A stretch of 64,000 bases of DNA, from positions 100,977,794-101,041,793 of the forward strand of contig NC_037672.1 in the NCBI RefSeq assembly GCF_003255815.1, read 5' to 3'. The notes under the pieces were generated by a model, which saw nothing but the letters and a program-made list of their open reading frames with translations, was not told the DNA's origin and did no database searches. This DNA comes from Theropithecus gelada. Lineage: Eukaryota; Chordata; Mammalia; Primates; Cercopithecidae. Of this stretch, positions 34,487-45,858 are shown one piece after another; the first letter of the stretch is position 1, and every line of letters begins with the position of its first letter. The translations under genes were made by a program, and so were the position numbers.

Positions 34487-35482
34487 ATAAGGAAAAAACC
34501 AGCTCAAAAAGGCTGAAAATTCCAGAAACCAGAATGCCTCTTCTTCCCTCAAAGCATCACAACTCCTCATCAGTAACGGAACAAAACTGGACAAAGAATG
34601 AGTTTGATGAACTGATAGAAGTAGGCTTCAGAAGGTGGGTAATAACAAACTCCTTCGAGCTAAAGGAACATGTTCTAACCCAATGGAAGGAAGCTAAGAA
34701 ACTTGAAAAAATTTAGAGGAATTGCTAACTAAAGTAACCAGTTTGGAGAAGAACATAAATGACCTGATGGAGCTGAAAAACACAGCACGAGAACTTCATG
34801 AAGCATACAGAAGTATCAATAGCCAAATTGATCAAGCAGAAGAAAGGATATCTGAAATTGAAGATCAATTTAATGAAATAAAGAGTGTAAACAAGATTAG
34901 AGAGCAAAAGAATGAAAAGGAACAAACAAAATCTTCAAGAAATATGGGGCTATGTGAAAAGACCAAAGCTAGGTTTAACTGGTGTACCTGAAAGTGACAG
35001 GGAGAATGAAACCAAGTTGGAACACATTCTTCAGGATATCATCCAGGAAAACTTCCCCAACATAGCAAGACAGGCCAACATTCAAATTCAGGAAATACAG
35101 AGAACACCACAAAGATACTTCTCAAGAACAGCAACCCCAAAACATAATCATCAGATTCACCAAGGTTGAAATGAAGGAAAAAATGTTAAGGGCAGCCAGA
35201 GAGAAAGGTCGGGTTACTAACAAAGGGAAGTTCATCAGACTAACAGTGGATCTATCTGCAGAAACCCTACAAGTCAGAAGAGAGTGGAGGCCAATATTCA
35301 ACATTCTTAAAGAAAGGAATTTTCAACCCAGAATTTCATAACCAGCCAAACTAATCTTCATAAGAGAAGGAGAAATAAAATCCTTTACAAACAAACAAAT
35401 GCTGAGAGATTTTGTCACCACCAGGCCTGCCTTACAAGAGCACCTGAAGGAAATGCTAAATATGGAAAGGAAAAACTGGTAG
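34487..35482 (+). pseudogene. L1 ORF1, decayed
   Basis: Homologous to L1 ORF1p, the trimeric RNA-binding chaperone. The start codon position reads ATA instead of ATG. The frame is carried in pieces: a coiled-coil part with ELKNTARELHEAYRSI near 34772, the RNA-recognition part with GLTGVPESDRENETKLEH at 34973, then a C-terminal part ending RKNW-stop at 35480. At least three frame changes and stops break it. No protein is expected. Confidence 0.85.
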
Positions 35483-35573
35483 CAGCCATGCACAAACATA
35501 CCAAATTGTAAAGACTGCTGACACTATGAAGAAACTGCATCAACTAATGGCAAAATAACCAGCTAGAGTCATA

Positions 35574-38500
35574 ATGACAGGATCAAATTTACACATAACA
35601 ATATTAACCTTAAATGTAAATGGGCTAAATGCCCCAATTAAAAGACACAGACTGGTAAATTGGATAAAGAGTCAAGACCATCAGTGTGCTTTATTCAAGA
35701 GACACATCTCATGTGCAGAGATACACATAGGCTCAATATAAAGGGATGGAGGAATATTTACCAAGTAAATAGAAAGAAAAAAAAAAAGCAGGGGTTGCAA
35801 TCCTAGTCTCTGATAAAACAGACAACAAAGATCCAAAAAGACAAAGAAGGCCATTACATAATGGTAAAAGAATCAATGCAACAAGAAGAGTTAACTATCC
35901 TAAATACATATGCACCCAATACAGGAGCACCCAGATTCATAAAGCAAGTTCTTAGAGACCTTCAAAGAGACTTAGACTCCCACACAATAATAGTAGGAGA
36001 CTTGAACACCCCACTGTCAATATTAGATAGATCAATGAGACAGATAATTAACAAGGATATTCAGGACTTGAACTCAGCTCTGGACCAAATGCACCTAATA
36101 AGACATCTACAGAACTCTCCATGCCAAATCAACAAAATATACATTCTTTTCAGCACCATATTACACTTATTTTTAAATTGACCACCTAATTGAAAGTGAA
36201 ACACTGTTCAGCAATTGAGAAAGAATGGAAATCATAACAAACAGTCTCTCAGATCACAGTGCAATCAAATTAGAACTCAGGATTAAGACACTCACTCAAA
36301 ACCGCATGATTATATGGAAACTGAACAATCTGCTCCTGAATAACTACTGGGTAAATAATGAAATTAAGACAGAAATAAATAAGTTATTTGAAGCCAATGA
36401 GAACAAAGACATAGTATACCAGAATCTCTGGGACATAGCTAAAGTGGTATTTAGAGGAAAATTTATAGCACTAAATGCCCACAGGAGAAAGAGGGAAAGA
36501 TCTAAAATTGACACGCTAACATAACAATTAAAAGAACTAGAGAAGCAAGAGCAGATAAGATCAAAAGCTAGCAGAAAACAAGAAATAACTAAGATCAGAA
36601 CAGAACTGAAGGAGATAGAGACATGAAAAACTCTTCAAAAAATCAATGAATCCAGGAACTGATTTTTTGAGAAGATTAACATAATATATAGACCACTAGC
36701 CACACTAATAAAGAAAAGAGAGAAGAATCAAATAGACACAATAAAAAATGTTAAAGGGGATACCACCTCTGATCTCACAGAAATACGAACTACCATCAGA
36801 GAATACTATAAACACCTCTATGCAAATAAACTAGAAAATCTAGAAGAAATGAATAAATTCCTGGACACATACACCCTCCCAAGACTAACCCAGGAAGAAG
36901 TCGAATCCCTGAATAGACTAATAATAAGTTCTGAAATGGAGGCGTTAATTAATAGCCCACCAACCAAAAAATGCCCAGCACCAGACGGATTCACAGCTGA
37001 ATTCTACCAGAGGTACAAAGAGGGGCTGGTACAATTCCTTCTGAAACTATTCCAAACAATAGGAAAAGAGGGACTCCTCCCTAACTCATTTTATGAGGTC
37101 ATCATCATCCTAATATCAAAACCTGGTGGAGACACAACAAAAAAAGAAAATTTCAGGCCAATATCCCTGATGAACATCAACGTGAAAATCCTTGATAAAA
37201 TACTGGCAAACCAAATCCAACAGCACATCAAAAAGCTTATCCACCACGATCAAGTTGGCTTCATCCCTGGGATGCAAGGCTGGTTCAACATAGAAAAATC
37301 AATAAATGTAATTCATCACATAAACAGAACCAGTGACAAAAAGCACATGATTATCTCAATAGATGCGGAAAAGGCCTTCGATAAAATTCAACATCCCTTC
37401 ATGCTAAAAACTCTCAGTAAATTAGATATTGACGAAATGTATCTCAAAATAATAAAATAACATTTATGATGTTATTTATGACAAACCCATAGCCAGTATC
37501 ATACTGAATGGGCAAAAGCTGGAAGCATTCCCTTTGAAAACCAGTACAAGACAAGGATGCCCTCTCTCACCACTCCTATTCAACACAGTATTGGAAGTTC
37601 TAGCCAGGGTAATCAGGCAAGAGAAAGAAATAAAAGGTATTCAAATAGGAAGTCAAATTATCTCTGTTTGCAGACAACATGATTTTATATTTAGAAGACC
37701 CCATCGTCTCTAACCAAAATCTCCTTAAACTGATAAGCAACTTCAGCAAAGTCTCAGGATACAAACTCAATGCACAAAAATCACAAGCATTCCTATACAC
37801 CAATTATAGACAAACACAGAGCAAAATCATGAGTGAACTCCCACTCACAATTGCTACAAAGAGGATGAAATACCTAGGAATACAACTTACAAGGGATGAG
37901 AACGACCTCTTCAAGGAGAACTACAAACCACTGCTCAAGGAAATAAGAGAGGACACAAACAGAAAAAAATTCCATGCTCATGGATAGGAAGAATCAATAT
38001 CGTGAAAATAGCCATACTGCACAAGTAATTTATAGATTCAATGCTATCCCCATCAAGCTACCTTTGACTTTCTTCACCAAATTAGAAAAAACAATTTTAA
38101 TTCATATGAAACCAAAAAGAGCCAATATAGTCAAGGCAATCCTAAGCAAAAGGAACAAAGCTGGAGGCATCATACTACCTGACTTCAAATTATACTACAA
38201 GGCTACACTAGCCAAAACAGCATGGCACTGGTACCAAAACAGATATATAGACCAATGGAACAGAACAGAGGCCTCAGAAATAGCACTACACATGTACATC
38301 CACCTGATCTTTGACAAAACTGACAAAAACAAGCAATGGAGAAAGGATTCCCTATTTAATAAATGGTATTGGGAAAACTGGCTAGCCATATGCAGGAAAC
38401 AGAAGCTGGACCCTCTCCTTAGACCTTATAGAAAAATTAACTCAAGATGGATTAAAGACTTAAACGTAAGACCTAAAACCATAAAAAACCTAGAAGAAAA

Positions 38501-39312
38501 CCTAGGCAATATCATTCAGGACATAGGCATGGGCAAAGACTTCATGACTAAAACACCAAAAGTGGTGGCAACAAAAGCCAAAAATGACAAATGAGATCTA
38601 GTTAAACTAAAGAGCTTCTGCACAGCAAAAGAAACTATCATCAGAGTTAACAGGCAACCTACAGAATGGAAGAAAATTTTTGCAACTATCTATCTGACGA
38701 AGGGCTAATATTGAGAATCTACAAGGAACTTATACAAATTTACAAGAATAAAACAAACAACCCCACCAAAAAGTGGGCAAGGGATATGAACAGACACTTC
38801 ACAAAAGAAGATATTTATGTGGCCAACAAACATGTGAAAAAAAGCTCATCATCACTAGTAATTAGAGAAATGCAAATCAAAACCGCAATGGGATACCATC
38901 TCACACCAGTTAGAATGGCGATCATTAAAAAGTCAGGAAACAACAGATGCTGGATAGGATGTGGAGACATACGAATGCTTTTACACTGTTGGTGGGAATG
39001 TAAATTAGTTCAACTCTTGTGGAAGACACTGTAGTAATTGCTCAAGGATCTAGAACCAGAAATACCATGTGACTCAGCAATCCCATTACTGAGTACATAC
39101 CTAAAGGGTTACACATTATTCTATAAAGACACATGCACATGTATGTTTATTGCGGCACTATTCACAACAGCAAAGACTTGGAACCAACCCAAATGTCCAT
39201 CAGTGATAGACTGGATTAAGAAAATGTGGCACATATACACATGGAATACCATACAGCCATAAGAAAGGATGAGTTCTTGTCCTTTGCAGAGGCATGGATG
39301 AAGCTGGAATGT
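35574..39312 (+). pseudogene. L1 ORF2, decayed and 3'-truncated
   Basis: Homologous to L1 ORF2p (endonuclease plus reverse transcriptase). It starts ATGACAGGATCAAATTTAC at 35574. A missing base near 35680 shifts the endonuclease frame early. Endonuclease motifs (TYAPNTGAP, GDLNTPLS) reappear at 35861-36181, and RT sequence at 36849-37460 (PAPDGFTAEFYQ, HDQVGFIPGMQGWFN). The catalytic FADD motif reads FADN at 37670-37678, so a catalytic aspartate is replaced by asparagine. Later pieces lie at 37679-39262 in several frames. It is dead on at least three grounds. Confidence 0.88.
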
Positions 39313-39627
39313 GTGACAAGAAGGGTGTGAAAGCGCCTTCATAATCACCATTTAGGCCACCTGTTACACAGAGCAAAGGCCAGCCAGCATGCCAGGCCGT
39401 GGAAGAAAGCAAGGTGCTTACATGAGGGCTCTGCAGTTTTCAGGTTTGGGCCTTGAGAGATCAGGTCTAGGTGCTTCCTAGGAAGTCTCTATCACACTGG
39501 CCTCAGCAGAGTTATAGGAACACAGGCTCTGCAATGCCCAGGAGCCTGTCACTGCACACTTGGGTCACACTTGGGAGGCACTCTTAATGTCACCACATCT
39601 GATGTAGAACCAGCATGGAGAACTGAT
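39313..39627. other. Unassigned DNA after the truncated L1
   Basis: No L1 3' end and no repeat were recognised. This is the sequence that replaces the missing L1 tail. Confidence 0.5.
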
Positions 39628-39959
39628 AAAAGTATGCTTTGGGCCAGGTGAAGTGACTCATGCCTATAATCCCAGCACTTTGGAAGGCCGAGGCGGGCAG
39701 ATCATGAGGTCAGCAGATGGAGACCATCCTGGCTAACATGGTGAAACCTCGTCTTTACTGAAAATACAAAAAAATTCGCTGGGCGTGGTAGTGGGTGCCT
39801 GTAGTCCCAGCTACTCTGGAGGCTGAGGCAGGGGAATGGTGTGAACCTGGGAGGCGGAGCTTGCAGTGAACCGAGATTGTGCCACGGCACTCCAGCCTGG
39901 GCGACAGAGTGAGACTCTGTCTCAAAAAAAGAAAAAAAAGAAAAAAAAAGTATGCTTTT
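39628..39959 (+). mobile_element. Alu with target duplication
   Basis: A full-length sense Alu starts GGGCCAGGTGAAGTGACTC at 39641 and ends in an A-rich tail with G interruptions (39924-39946). The target duplication AAAAGTATGCTTT lies at 39628-39640 and again from 39946. Confidence 0.93.
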
Positions 39960-40111
39960 GTGCAAAGATAACCATGGTGGGAACCTGTGTGACCAGTCAC
40001 CAGCCATGGCCCAGAGGCCAAGAAGTAAAATTCTGTGCTGGGACCCATTAGTGTGTTCCACCTATGATAAGATCCAAGAGTTATTCATTACCAGAAGAGG
40101 ATGCAAGACTC

Positions 40112-40730
40112 AAGCCAGTTGGGTAAGGCCAGGGAGGTGAGGCCTGATGGGTAAGGCCAGGGAAGATGAGGCCAGAAGGGTAAGGTGAGATGGATAAGGA
40201 ATAGTGAGTAGGACCAAGTGTGTAAGGTCAGTTGGGTTAGGCCAAGAGGTTAGGTCATGTGGTCAAACGCAGGTGAATAAGGGCAGATAGATAAGGCTAG
40301 GTGGGTGAGGGAGGTGTGTAAAGCTAGGTGGGTGTGGCCATAAGGGCAATGCTAGGTGGAAGATAATGCCATCAGAATAAGGACAAAAGGAGAAGGCAAA
40401 TAAGTTAACTACAATAAGTTAGGTTCAGTGAGGAAAGCCAGGAGGGAAAGGCCAGGAAGTTAGAGCTAGGTAGGTAAGGTGATTGAATAATGCCAGGAGG
40501 CCCTGTTGGTAAAGGCAAGTGGTTAACATTAGATAGGTAAGACCAAGTGAATAAGCCAGGTATGTAAAGCCTCACAGATAGGACCAGGTTCCTGAATAAG
40601 GCCGGGAGATTACAGATAGGAGGTGAAGGGCAGATGGTTAAGGTCAAGGGGAATTGCAAAGGGAGGTAAGGCCAGAGGGCAAAAAAAAAAAAAAAAAAAA
40701 AAAAAAGTGGGTAAGGGCAGCACCTAACAG
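40112..40730 (+). repeat. 14-bp minisatellite, block 1
   Basis: Tandem degenerate units close to AAGGCCAGGTGGGT (for example TTGGGTAAGGCCAGG at 40119). Orientation is stated for the G-rich strand. A homopolymer of about 27 A (40681-40706) interrupts the block before the last unit, GTGGGTAAGGGCAG. The alternative is a simple purine-rich region, but the 14-bp phase holds over many units. Confidence 0.8.
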
Positions 40731-41125
40731 CAATAAGTTAGTTTAAGCATACCCTGGGAATGACCCTGTGGTCTAAGAAGAATGTGTGTCCAGCGTTTCG
40801 AGCTAAGGAATCTGGGAGTGTCCAACCTGCAGATTCATTCCTTCTCTATGAGGAATATCAAAATCCCTGGCCTATTCCATGGAATGCAGGCCTTACAGAG
40901 GACTGAGGCCCTTTGTTCTGGGTTAAACGAAAGTTGCCAGAAAATGATCTATAAACCATGTGCTGTTTACAAATGGTAATGGTTCTCCTGTTCAGCCCAC
41001 CACAACTAGATTGTCCTGTATGTAAATCCTTTCAATAAACCCTATGTCTCATTCACTGGCTGCAGGTCTTTTCTTTGGCCTTTGAAACACGATGCCATTC
41101 CTTTTAAAGTCAATATGGGTCCAGC
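40731..41125 (+). other. Non-repeat, LTR-like interruption of the minisatellite
   Basis: About 395 bp without the 14-bp unit. It carries TCTATAAACC (40949), a canonical AATAAA at 41034-41039 and a following GT/T-rich stretch. Together these resemble the R/U5 end of a plus-strand LTR, or alternatively a terminal exon with its polyadenylation site. No family is recognised. Confidence 0.4.
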
Positions 41126-41425
41126 ATGACGAGTGGGCAAACTCGTCTGCCAGGATAGGTGGGGAAAGTCTAGAGATTAAGCCCAGGATGTGATATTTAG
41201 AAGTTAGAGGCATGAGATTACATACGACAGGGGATAAAAATCTCAGAGGTGAGGCCAGGTACTGGGACCCATGGAATATGGCCAGGAGTGTACAGTTAGG
41301 AAGCACAGTCTCGGAGGTAAGTCAGGTGGGAGGTTGAGGCTGGAAGGCCCAGACAGCTGAATGAAGCTAAGTGGTCAACACCAGGTGGATGAGGGCACAT
41401 GATTAAGGCCATTAGGTAAGATCAT

Positions 41426-41454
41426 GATTATGTCCTTCCAACGTGGACATAATC
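41426..41454. repeat. Hairpin 1 in the minisatellite
   Basis: A perfect 10-bp inverted repeat: GATTATGTCC at 41426-41435 and GGACATAATC at 41445-41454, with a 9-nt loop. Confidence 0.95.
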
Positions 41455-42337
41455 TCACATAGGCCGGGTTGGTAAAGCTCAGGAGGTTAATTGCACATGG
41501 GTAAGACCAGTTGGGTAGGGCCATGTGGGTGAGGCCAGGAGGTGAAGTCTAGAGGGTTAAGACAAGGAGAGCAAGGCCAGCTGAATAAAGCAGGTGGTTT
41601 ACATTAAGTAGTTTAGGCCAAAATGCTGGGTGGGTATGACCAGGTAGGTTACCCAGTGGCTAAGGATAGTGGCTAATGTTGGGAAGTTAAGGCCAGGTTG
41701 ATAACACCATTAATTATGGTCATAAGTTTAAGCCCAGGTTTTTAATGGCTTGCAGTAAGAGCCAGGGGAATAACGCTGGGGTGGTACAACCAGAGATGTT
41801 AGGGCAAGATGAGTATGATCAAGGGGTTATGACAAGGTGGGGAGGGTTGGGGAGGAATGGCCAAGGGGATAAGGTCAGGTGATGAGTATAAGAGATTAAG
41901 GCCAGGAGTTTAGGACTATGTGGTCAAGGCCAGATGAATAAAGCTAAGTGGTCAAGACCAGTTTGGTAAAGCCAGGAGGCTAAATCTAGAAGGATATGGC
42001 CAGGTGGGTGATGCCAGAAGGTTAATATCATGTGGGTAAGGCCATGAGTTAAAGCATATGAAGTTAGGGCAATATGATTAAGTCCACATGGGTAAGGTCG
42101 AGGTGAGTTCAGGTGAATAAGTTCAGAAAGTGAAGCCCAGGTGGATAACCTGGAAAATAAGGCCAAGTGGGTAAACCAGGTGGGTAAGTACAGTTTGGTA
42201 AACCAGGTAATTAAGTTCAGAATGCCCAGACAAGGATTTAAAGTGAGGAATTTAGGGCTATAACTTTAAGGCCAGGTGTGTATGACCATGTGGACAAGAC
42301 AGGTACAACTAAGCACAAGAGTTTATGAGCAGTGGGT

Positions 42338-42408
42338 AAATGCTAGTCTACTAGCATTTGGCCTTACCCTGTATGCTTTAGCCGTCTCAACTTAACCTTA
42401 AATGCTGG
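42338..42408. repeat. Hairpin 2 and locally inverted units
   Basis: A perfect 10-bp inverted repeat with a 2-nt loop: AAATGCTAGT at 42338-42347 and ACTAGCATTT at 42350-42359. It is followed immediately by units in the opposite orientation (GGCCTTACCC at 42360-42369, AACTTAACCTTAAATGCTGG from 42389). The usual orientation then resumes. Confidence 0.9.
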
Positions 42409-43010
42409 TCTAAGTCTACTGAAAGCTTAATGGTTAACATCAGATGGGTCAGGGGAATAAACCAGGTGGGTAAGTACAAGAGGTTAACACTGGGAGGTTA
42501 TAGCCAGGAGGTTGAGGTCAGGTGAATGAAGCTAGGTGATTAATACCAGATAGGTAAGAGCATGGCATTAAAGCCATGTAGTAAGGTAAAGAAGTTAATT
42601 GTAGATAGTATTAAAGCTAGCTTAGTAAGGTAAAGATATTAATTGTAGATAGATAAGACCAGGTGAGTAAGGTCAGATGGGTGAGGTCAAGATGTTAAAG
42701 CGAGAAAGTCAAGGTTAGATGAATCAGGCTAGGTTGTTAACACCAGATTGGTAACAGCAGAAGTTAAAGCCAGGTAGGTAAGGCCAATTGCCTGAGGTCA
42801 GTTGGGTAAGAGCAGGAAGTTAAATTGGGTGTTTGAGGCCTGGTGGTTAATAAAACCATTAAATAAGCAGAAGGATAGGTCCAGCAGTTAAGTGCCAGTT
42901 TGGTAAGACCAGCAGGGTAAGGATCAGTGTGTAAGGCCAGGTAGGTATTCCTAGTTGAATAAAGTTAGGTGGTTAACACCAAGTTAGTAAGTCCAAGAGG
43001 TTAAGGCCAG

Positions 43011-43382
43011 GATGGTGATATGTTATGGCTCTGTGTCCCCACCCAAATCTCACCTTGAATTGTAATAATCCCCACGTGCTATGGGAGAAAAACTGTGGGA
43101 GGTAATTGAATCATGGGGGTGGGTTTTTCCCATGCTGTTCTCCTGATGGTGAATAAGTCTCATGAGATCTGCTGATTATACAAAGGGGAGTTCCCCTGCA
43201 CATACTCTCTTGCCTGCCGTCATGTAAGATGTGGCTTTGCTCTTCCTTCCCCTTCTGCCATAATTGTAAGGCATCCCCAGCCATGTGGAACTGGTTGAGT
43301 CTATTAAACCTCTTTCCTTTATAAATTACCCAGTCTTGGGTATGTCTTTATTAGCAGCATGAGAACAGACTAATACATATGG
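43011..43382 (+). mobile_element. THE1-type solo LTR inserted in the minisatellite
   Basis: An LTR of 362 bp starts TGATATGTTATGGCTCTGTG at 43016 and ends GACTAATACA at 43377, matching the THE1/MST class of MaLR LTRs. The flanking 5-mers GATGG (43011-43015) and TATGG (43378-43382) are a target duplication with one mismatch. The 14-bp array continues on both sides, so the array is older than this insertion. Confidence 0.92.
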
Positions 43383-44500
43383 TAAGACCAAGTAGATAAC
43401 CTGGTGGGCAAATACAGGTTAAGGCCCGTATGGCAAGATCAGTAGGTAACCTGGCATTAATATCACAGTCATAACCTTAGAGGTTAAGGATAGAATGTTC
43501 AGACTGGTGGTTATGACTGTAATATTAATGCCAGGTGGGTGACGTGGTATTTAAGGACAAGTAGCTAAGGCTAAGAGATTACAAAGAGAGATTATGGCCA
43601 TAAGATTAAGACCAGGTGGGAAGGCCAGGTGGTGAGGTTTTGTGGGTAAAGCAAGGGGACTGGGATGAGGGGTATAAGGTCAGGGGGGCACAGTCAGGAG
43701 TATAATCCTCATATATAAACCAGGTTGGTAAGGCTAGAAGGTTAATGGCAGATGTGTAAGGCCAGGTGGGTATAGCTGGGGTGAAGGCCTGGGGGTTACA
43801 GCTAGGAGCATAATGTCAGCATGGTATAGACAGGGGTATGTGCAATGGAAAGTATGATTAAAGGGGTACTTCCAGTGGGGTATGGCCAGGACAGAATGGC
43901 CAAGGGGGTGTCCTGGGCAAGGATGTATAGCCAGGTGGGTGGGTACAAGAGGTTAAGCCTAAGATTTTAAAGCCTGGAAGTCCAGGCCAACTGAATAATG
44001 CTAGGTGGTTTACACCTGGTGGGAGAGGCCAGCAGGTTACATTCAGAAGGCTAAAGCTTACAGGGTAAGGCCAAGTGGGTAAGGCCAGAAGCTTAAGACT
44101 AAGTGAGAGAGGCCACAAGGTTAATAAGATCATGTGAATAAATCTAGGCTCCTACATCTAGATTAATGCCAGTTATGTAATGCTATTTGAGTTAGGACAG
44201 GTGGTTAAGGCCAAGTATGCGTGGCCAGGTGGGTAAGGCCGGGAAGTTAAGATTGCGTGATATGGCCAGGTGGTTAATGTGGCCAAGTGGGTAAGGTAAC
44301 GGTCTACCAAATAAAGCTATGGATTCATACAAGGTGGGCAGGGTCACATGGGTAGGGCCAGGAGATTGAGGCCAGGTGGGTAAAACCAGGTAAGTATGAT
44401 TCCCAGGTTAAGGCTGGGTAGGGGGGACCCAGAGGCTAAGTTTAGGAGGGTAGTACCAGGAAGTTAAGGTCAGATGGATAGACCTGGGGCTAAAGACCTT
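43378..44500 (+). repeat. 14-bp minisatellite, block 3
   Basis: Continuation of the same array after THE1, for example GGCCAGGTGGGTAAGGCCGG at 44221-44240. It fades near 44500. Confidence 0.8.
43450..43535. repeat. Hairpin 3 in the minisatellite (27-bp arms)
   Basis: The arms 43450-43476 (starting CCTGGCATTAAT) and 43509-43535 (ending ATTAATGCCAGG) are reverse complements with one mismatch in 27. The loop is 32 nt. The left arm is a stretch of flipped array units. Confidence 0.95.
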
Positions 44501-45858
44501 GGCCAGGTCCTGGCTGAGCCTAAGTCCCAGTTTTAGTAGTTACACCTGTGAGAATATAATGTTCCTCATTCATCACTTTCTTCACAGGAGATGATAATAA
44601 TCTTTGGATTGTTGGTCTTGGGAAGCACTATGTGAAGTACAGGCGAAGCATGGCATATACCACTACTTCAAGTTAGTTCCCCTCTTGTGTCATCACCATC
44701 ATGATTTAATGGACTAAATGAGACAAACTCATCCTCACACTGGACAAATACCCACTGGAGGATGGCCACCTTCTCACTTGCTCATTTGCCCCATGTCAAG
44801 TCTATACCAGCTCCTAGGGCCCCTGCAGATCATCCATGCACCCCATTCTTCCCTATGGCAAATCCCGTTTATTAACATCATAGAAGGGTCACTCATAGAA
44901 GTTATTTTGCTACTGGCTTCCCTATTTATTAATCCTTCTTCACTACAACAACTAAGAAATGAAGAGATGTGTAACATGTACAGGGTCAAGGACTGAAGGC
45001 AGGAGGTGGTGGCATTTGCTGCCTTTGGTAGGGAAATGGATTTCTTTGATGGGTGCAGCCAGCTGGGATTGTTTCACTCCTGGCAGCAGTAGAGCGTATA
45101 TAAGACACCACAAGAATGACATCTGTTTACTGCCCACTGAGGAGTCCTGCCTTGATGGCAAGTCAGGCTCCATCATAAAGGGAAAACACCTGGGGATGCG
45201 GCACTCTCAAACACAGCCTACTGCAGTGATATTGGCGATGCCAACTGTTGTGCTTGTGTTCATAAATCACATTATGCCTCTGCTCACAAAGATCAATTTC
45301 TAATATACGCCAACACAGGCACTGCAAGGGAAATGCAAATCCCCTCCTGCCTGGTGGGAATCTCTGGCAGCAGAGCAGAGGCTGCAGCCTTTCCTCATCC
45401 CTAAAACGCATGCTTGTTCTGTCCAGCTACAGCCTCATCTGCGATGCCCACACCTACTGCAGCCTTTTCTTATCCTCAATGCCTGTGGTAGCACTGTCCA
45501 GCTGTAGGGCCAGGTTGCCTCAGATGCAGCTCTGCCCCTATGTCTCAGTAGTCTGTCCCAACTATGACATGAACCCTGTAATCCCACAGCAATCCACTCC
45601 TAGGAAAACCAAAGTCCTAGAGAACAACCCCCAGAACCCCCTCCCCTACTGCAAATCATTGTAGGAGGGGAGACATACGGATGTACTACTTGACTCATGG
45701 TGGTAGTACATGACTCATTTTGGGACACCAGGCTTGTTCCCAGGTACAGCCCCTTCTGAAAAGTGCTTCTTTCTCCTTATTTCAGCCATGTTGCTCTAGA
45801 GCAGCTGCTCTCTTGCGGCAGAGTTAGCTGGCCAAAAGTGGACCAGCAAGACCCTTAC
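44501..45858. other. 1.36-kb unique block inside the minisatellite
   Basis: No 14-bp units and no repeat were recognised. The array resumes at 45859. Open frames of 82-114 codons occur on both strands without recognisable domains. GTATATAAG at 45096-45104 resembles a TATA box. The sequence TTTCTTCACAG|GAGATG at about 44578-44593 resembles a splice acceptor. Neither has support beyond its sequence. Confidence 0.4.

Larger units (their letters stand above)
33099..39312 (+). mobile_element. Near full-length L1 (older L1PA), 3' end missing
   Basis: The 5' end is GGGGGAGGGCTAGCAAGATGG. The 5' UTR (to about 34486) includes a T run of about 28 (33511-33538) and a G-rich run (33748-33770) able to form a G-quadruplex. 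It is followed by ORF1, the inter-ORF spacer and ORF2. The element stops at about 39312, right after ATGGATGAAGCTGGAA, where the last ORF2 codons, 3' UTR and A tail should follow. Unrelated sequence begins with no A tract, so the 3' end was lost by deletion rather than by an unusual insertion. Confidence 0.92.
41126..43015 (+). repeat. 14-bp minisatellite, block 2
   Basis: The longest block. Reading from 41993, units such as GGCCAGGTGGGTGA, TGCCAGAAGGTTAA, TATCATGTGGGTAA and GGCCATGAGTTAAA follow in exact 14-bp phase. Neighbouring units differ at several positions, so the array is old and not homogenised. A longer motif, TGAATAAAGCTAGGTGGTTA with variants, recurs at about 41357, 41581, 41932, 42522, 42719 and 42956. 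The spacings are near multiples of 14. Confidence 0.85.

Noticed and set aside
34534..39262. Series of open frames that could be read as a gene with many exons
   Set aside because: All belong to L1 ORF1 and ORF2 in order. The breaks are frameshifts without splice sites, and the RT catalytic motif is mutated.
41924..44133. Minus-strand frames in the minisatellite (80-91 codons, repeats of LxHLAL-like residues)
   Set aside because: They are translations of 14-bp units. The pattern reflects the tandem repeat, and frames shift because 14 is not a multiple of three.
40112..44500. Short regularly spaced repeats that might suggest a CRISPR array
   Set aside because: The units are contiguous with no unique spacers, the context is a primate genome, and no cas genes are present.
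45096..45104. GTATATAAG as a TATA box for a gene
   Set aside because: A TATA-like 9-mer is expected by chance. There is no downstream gene and no supporting promoter element.
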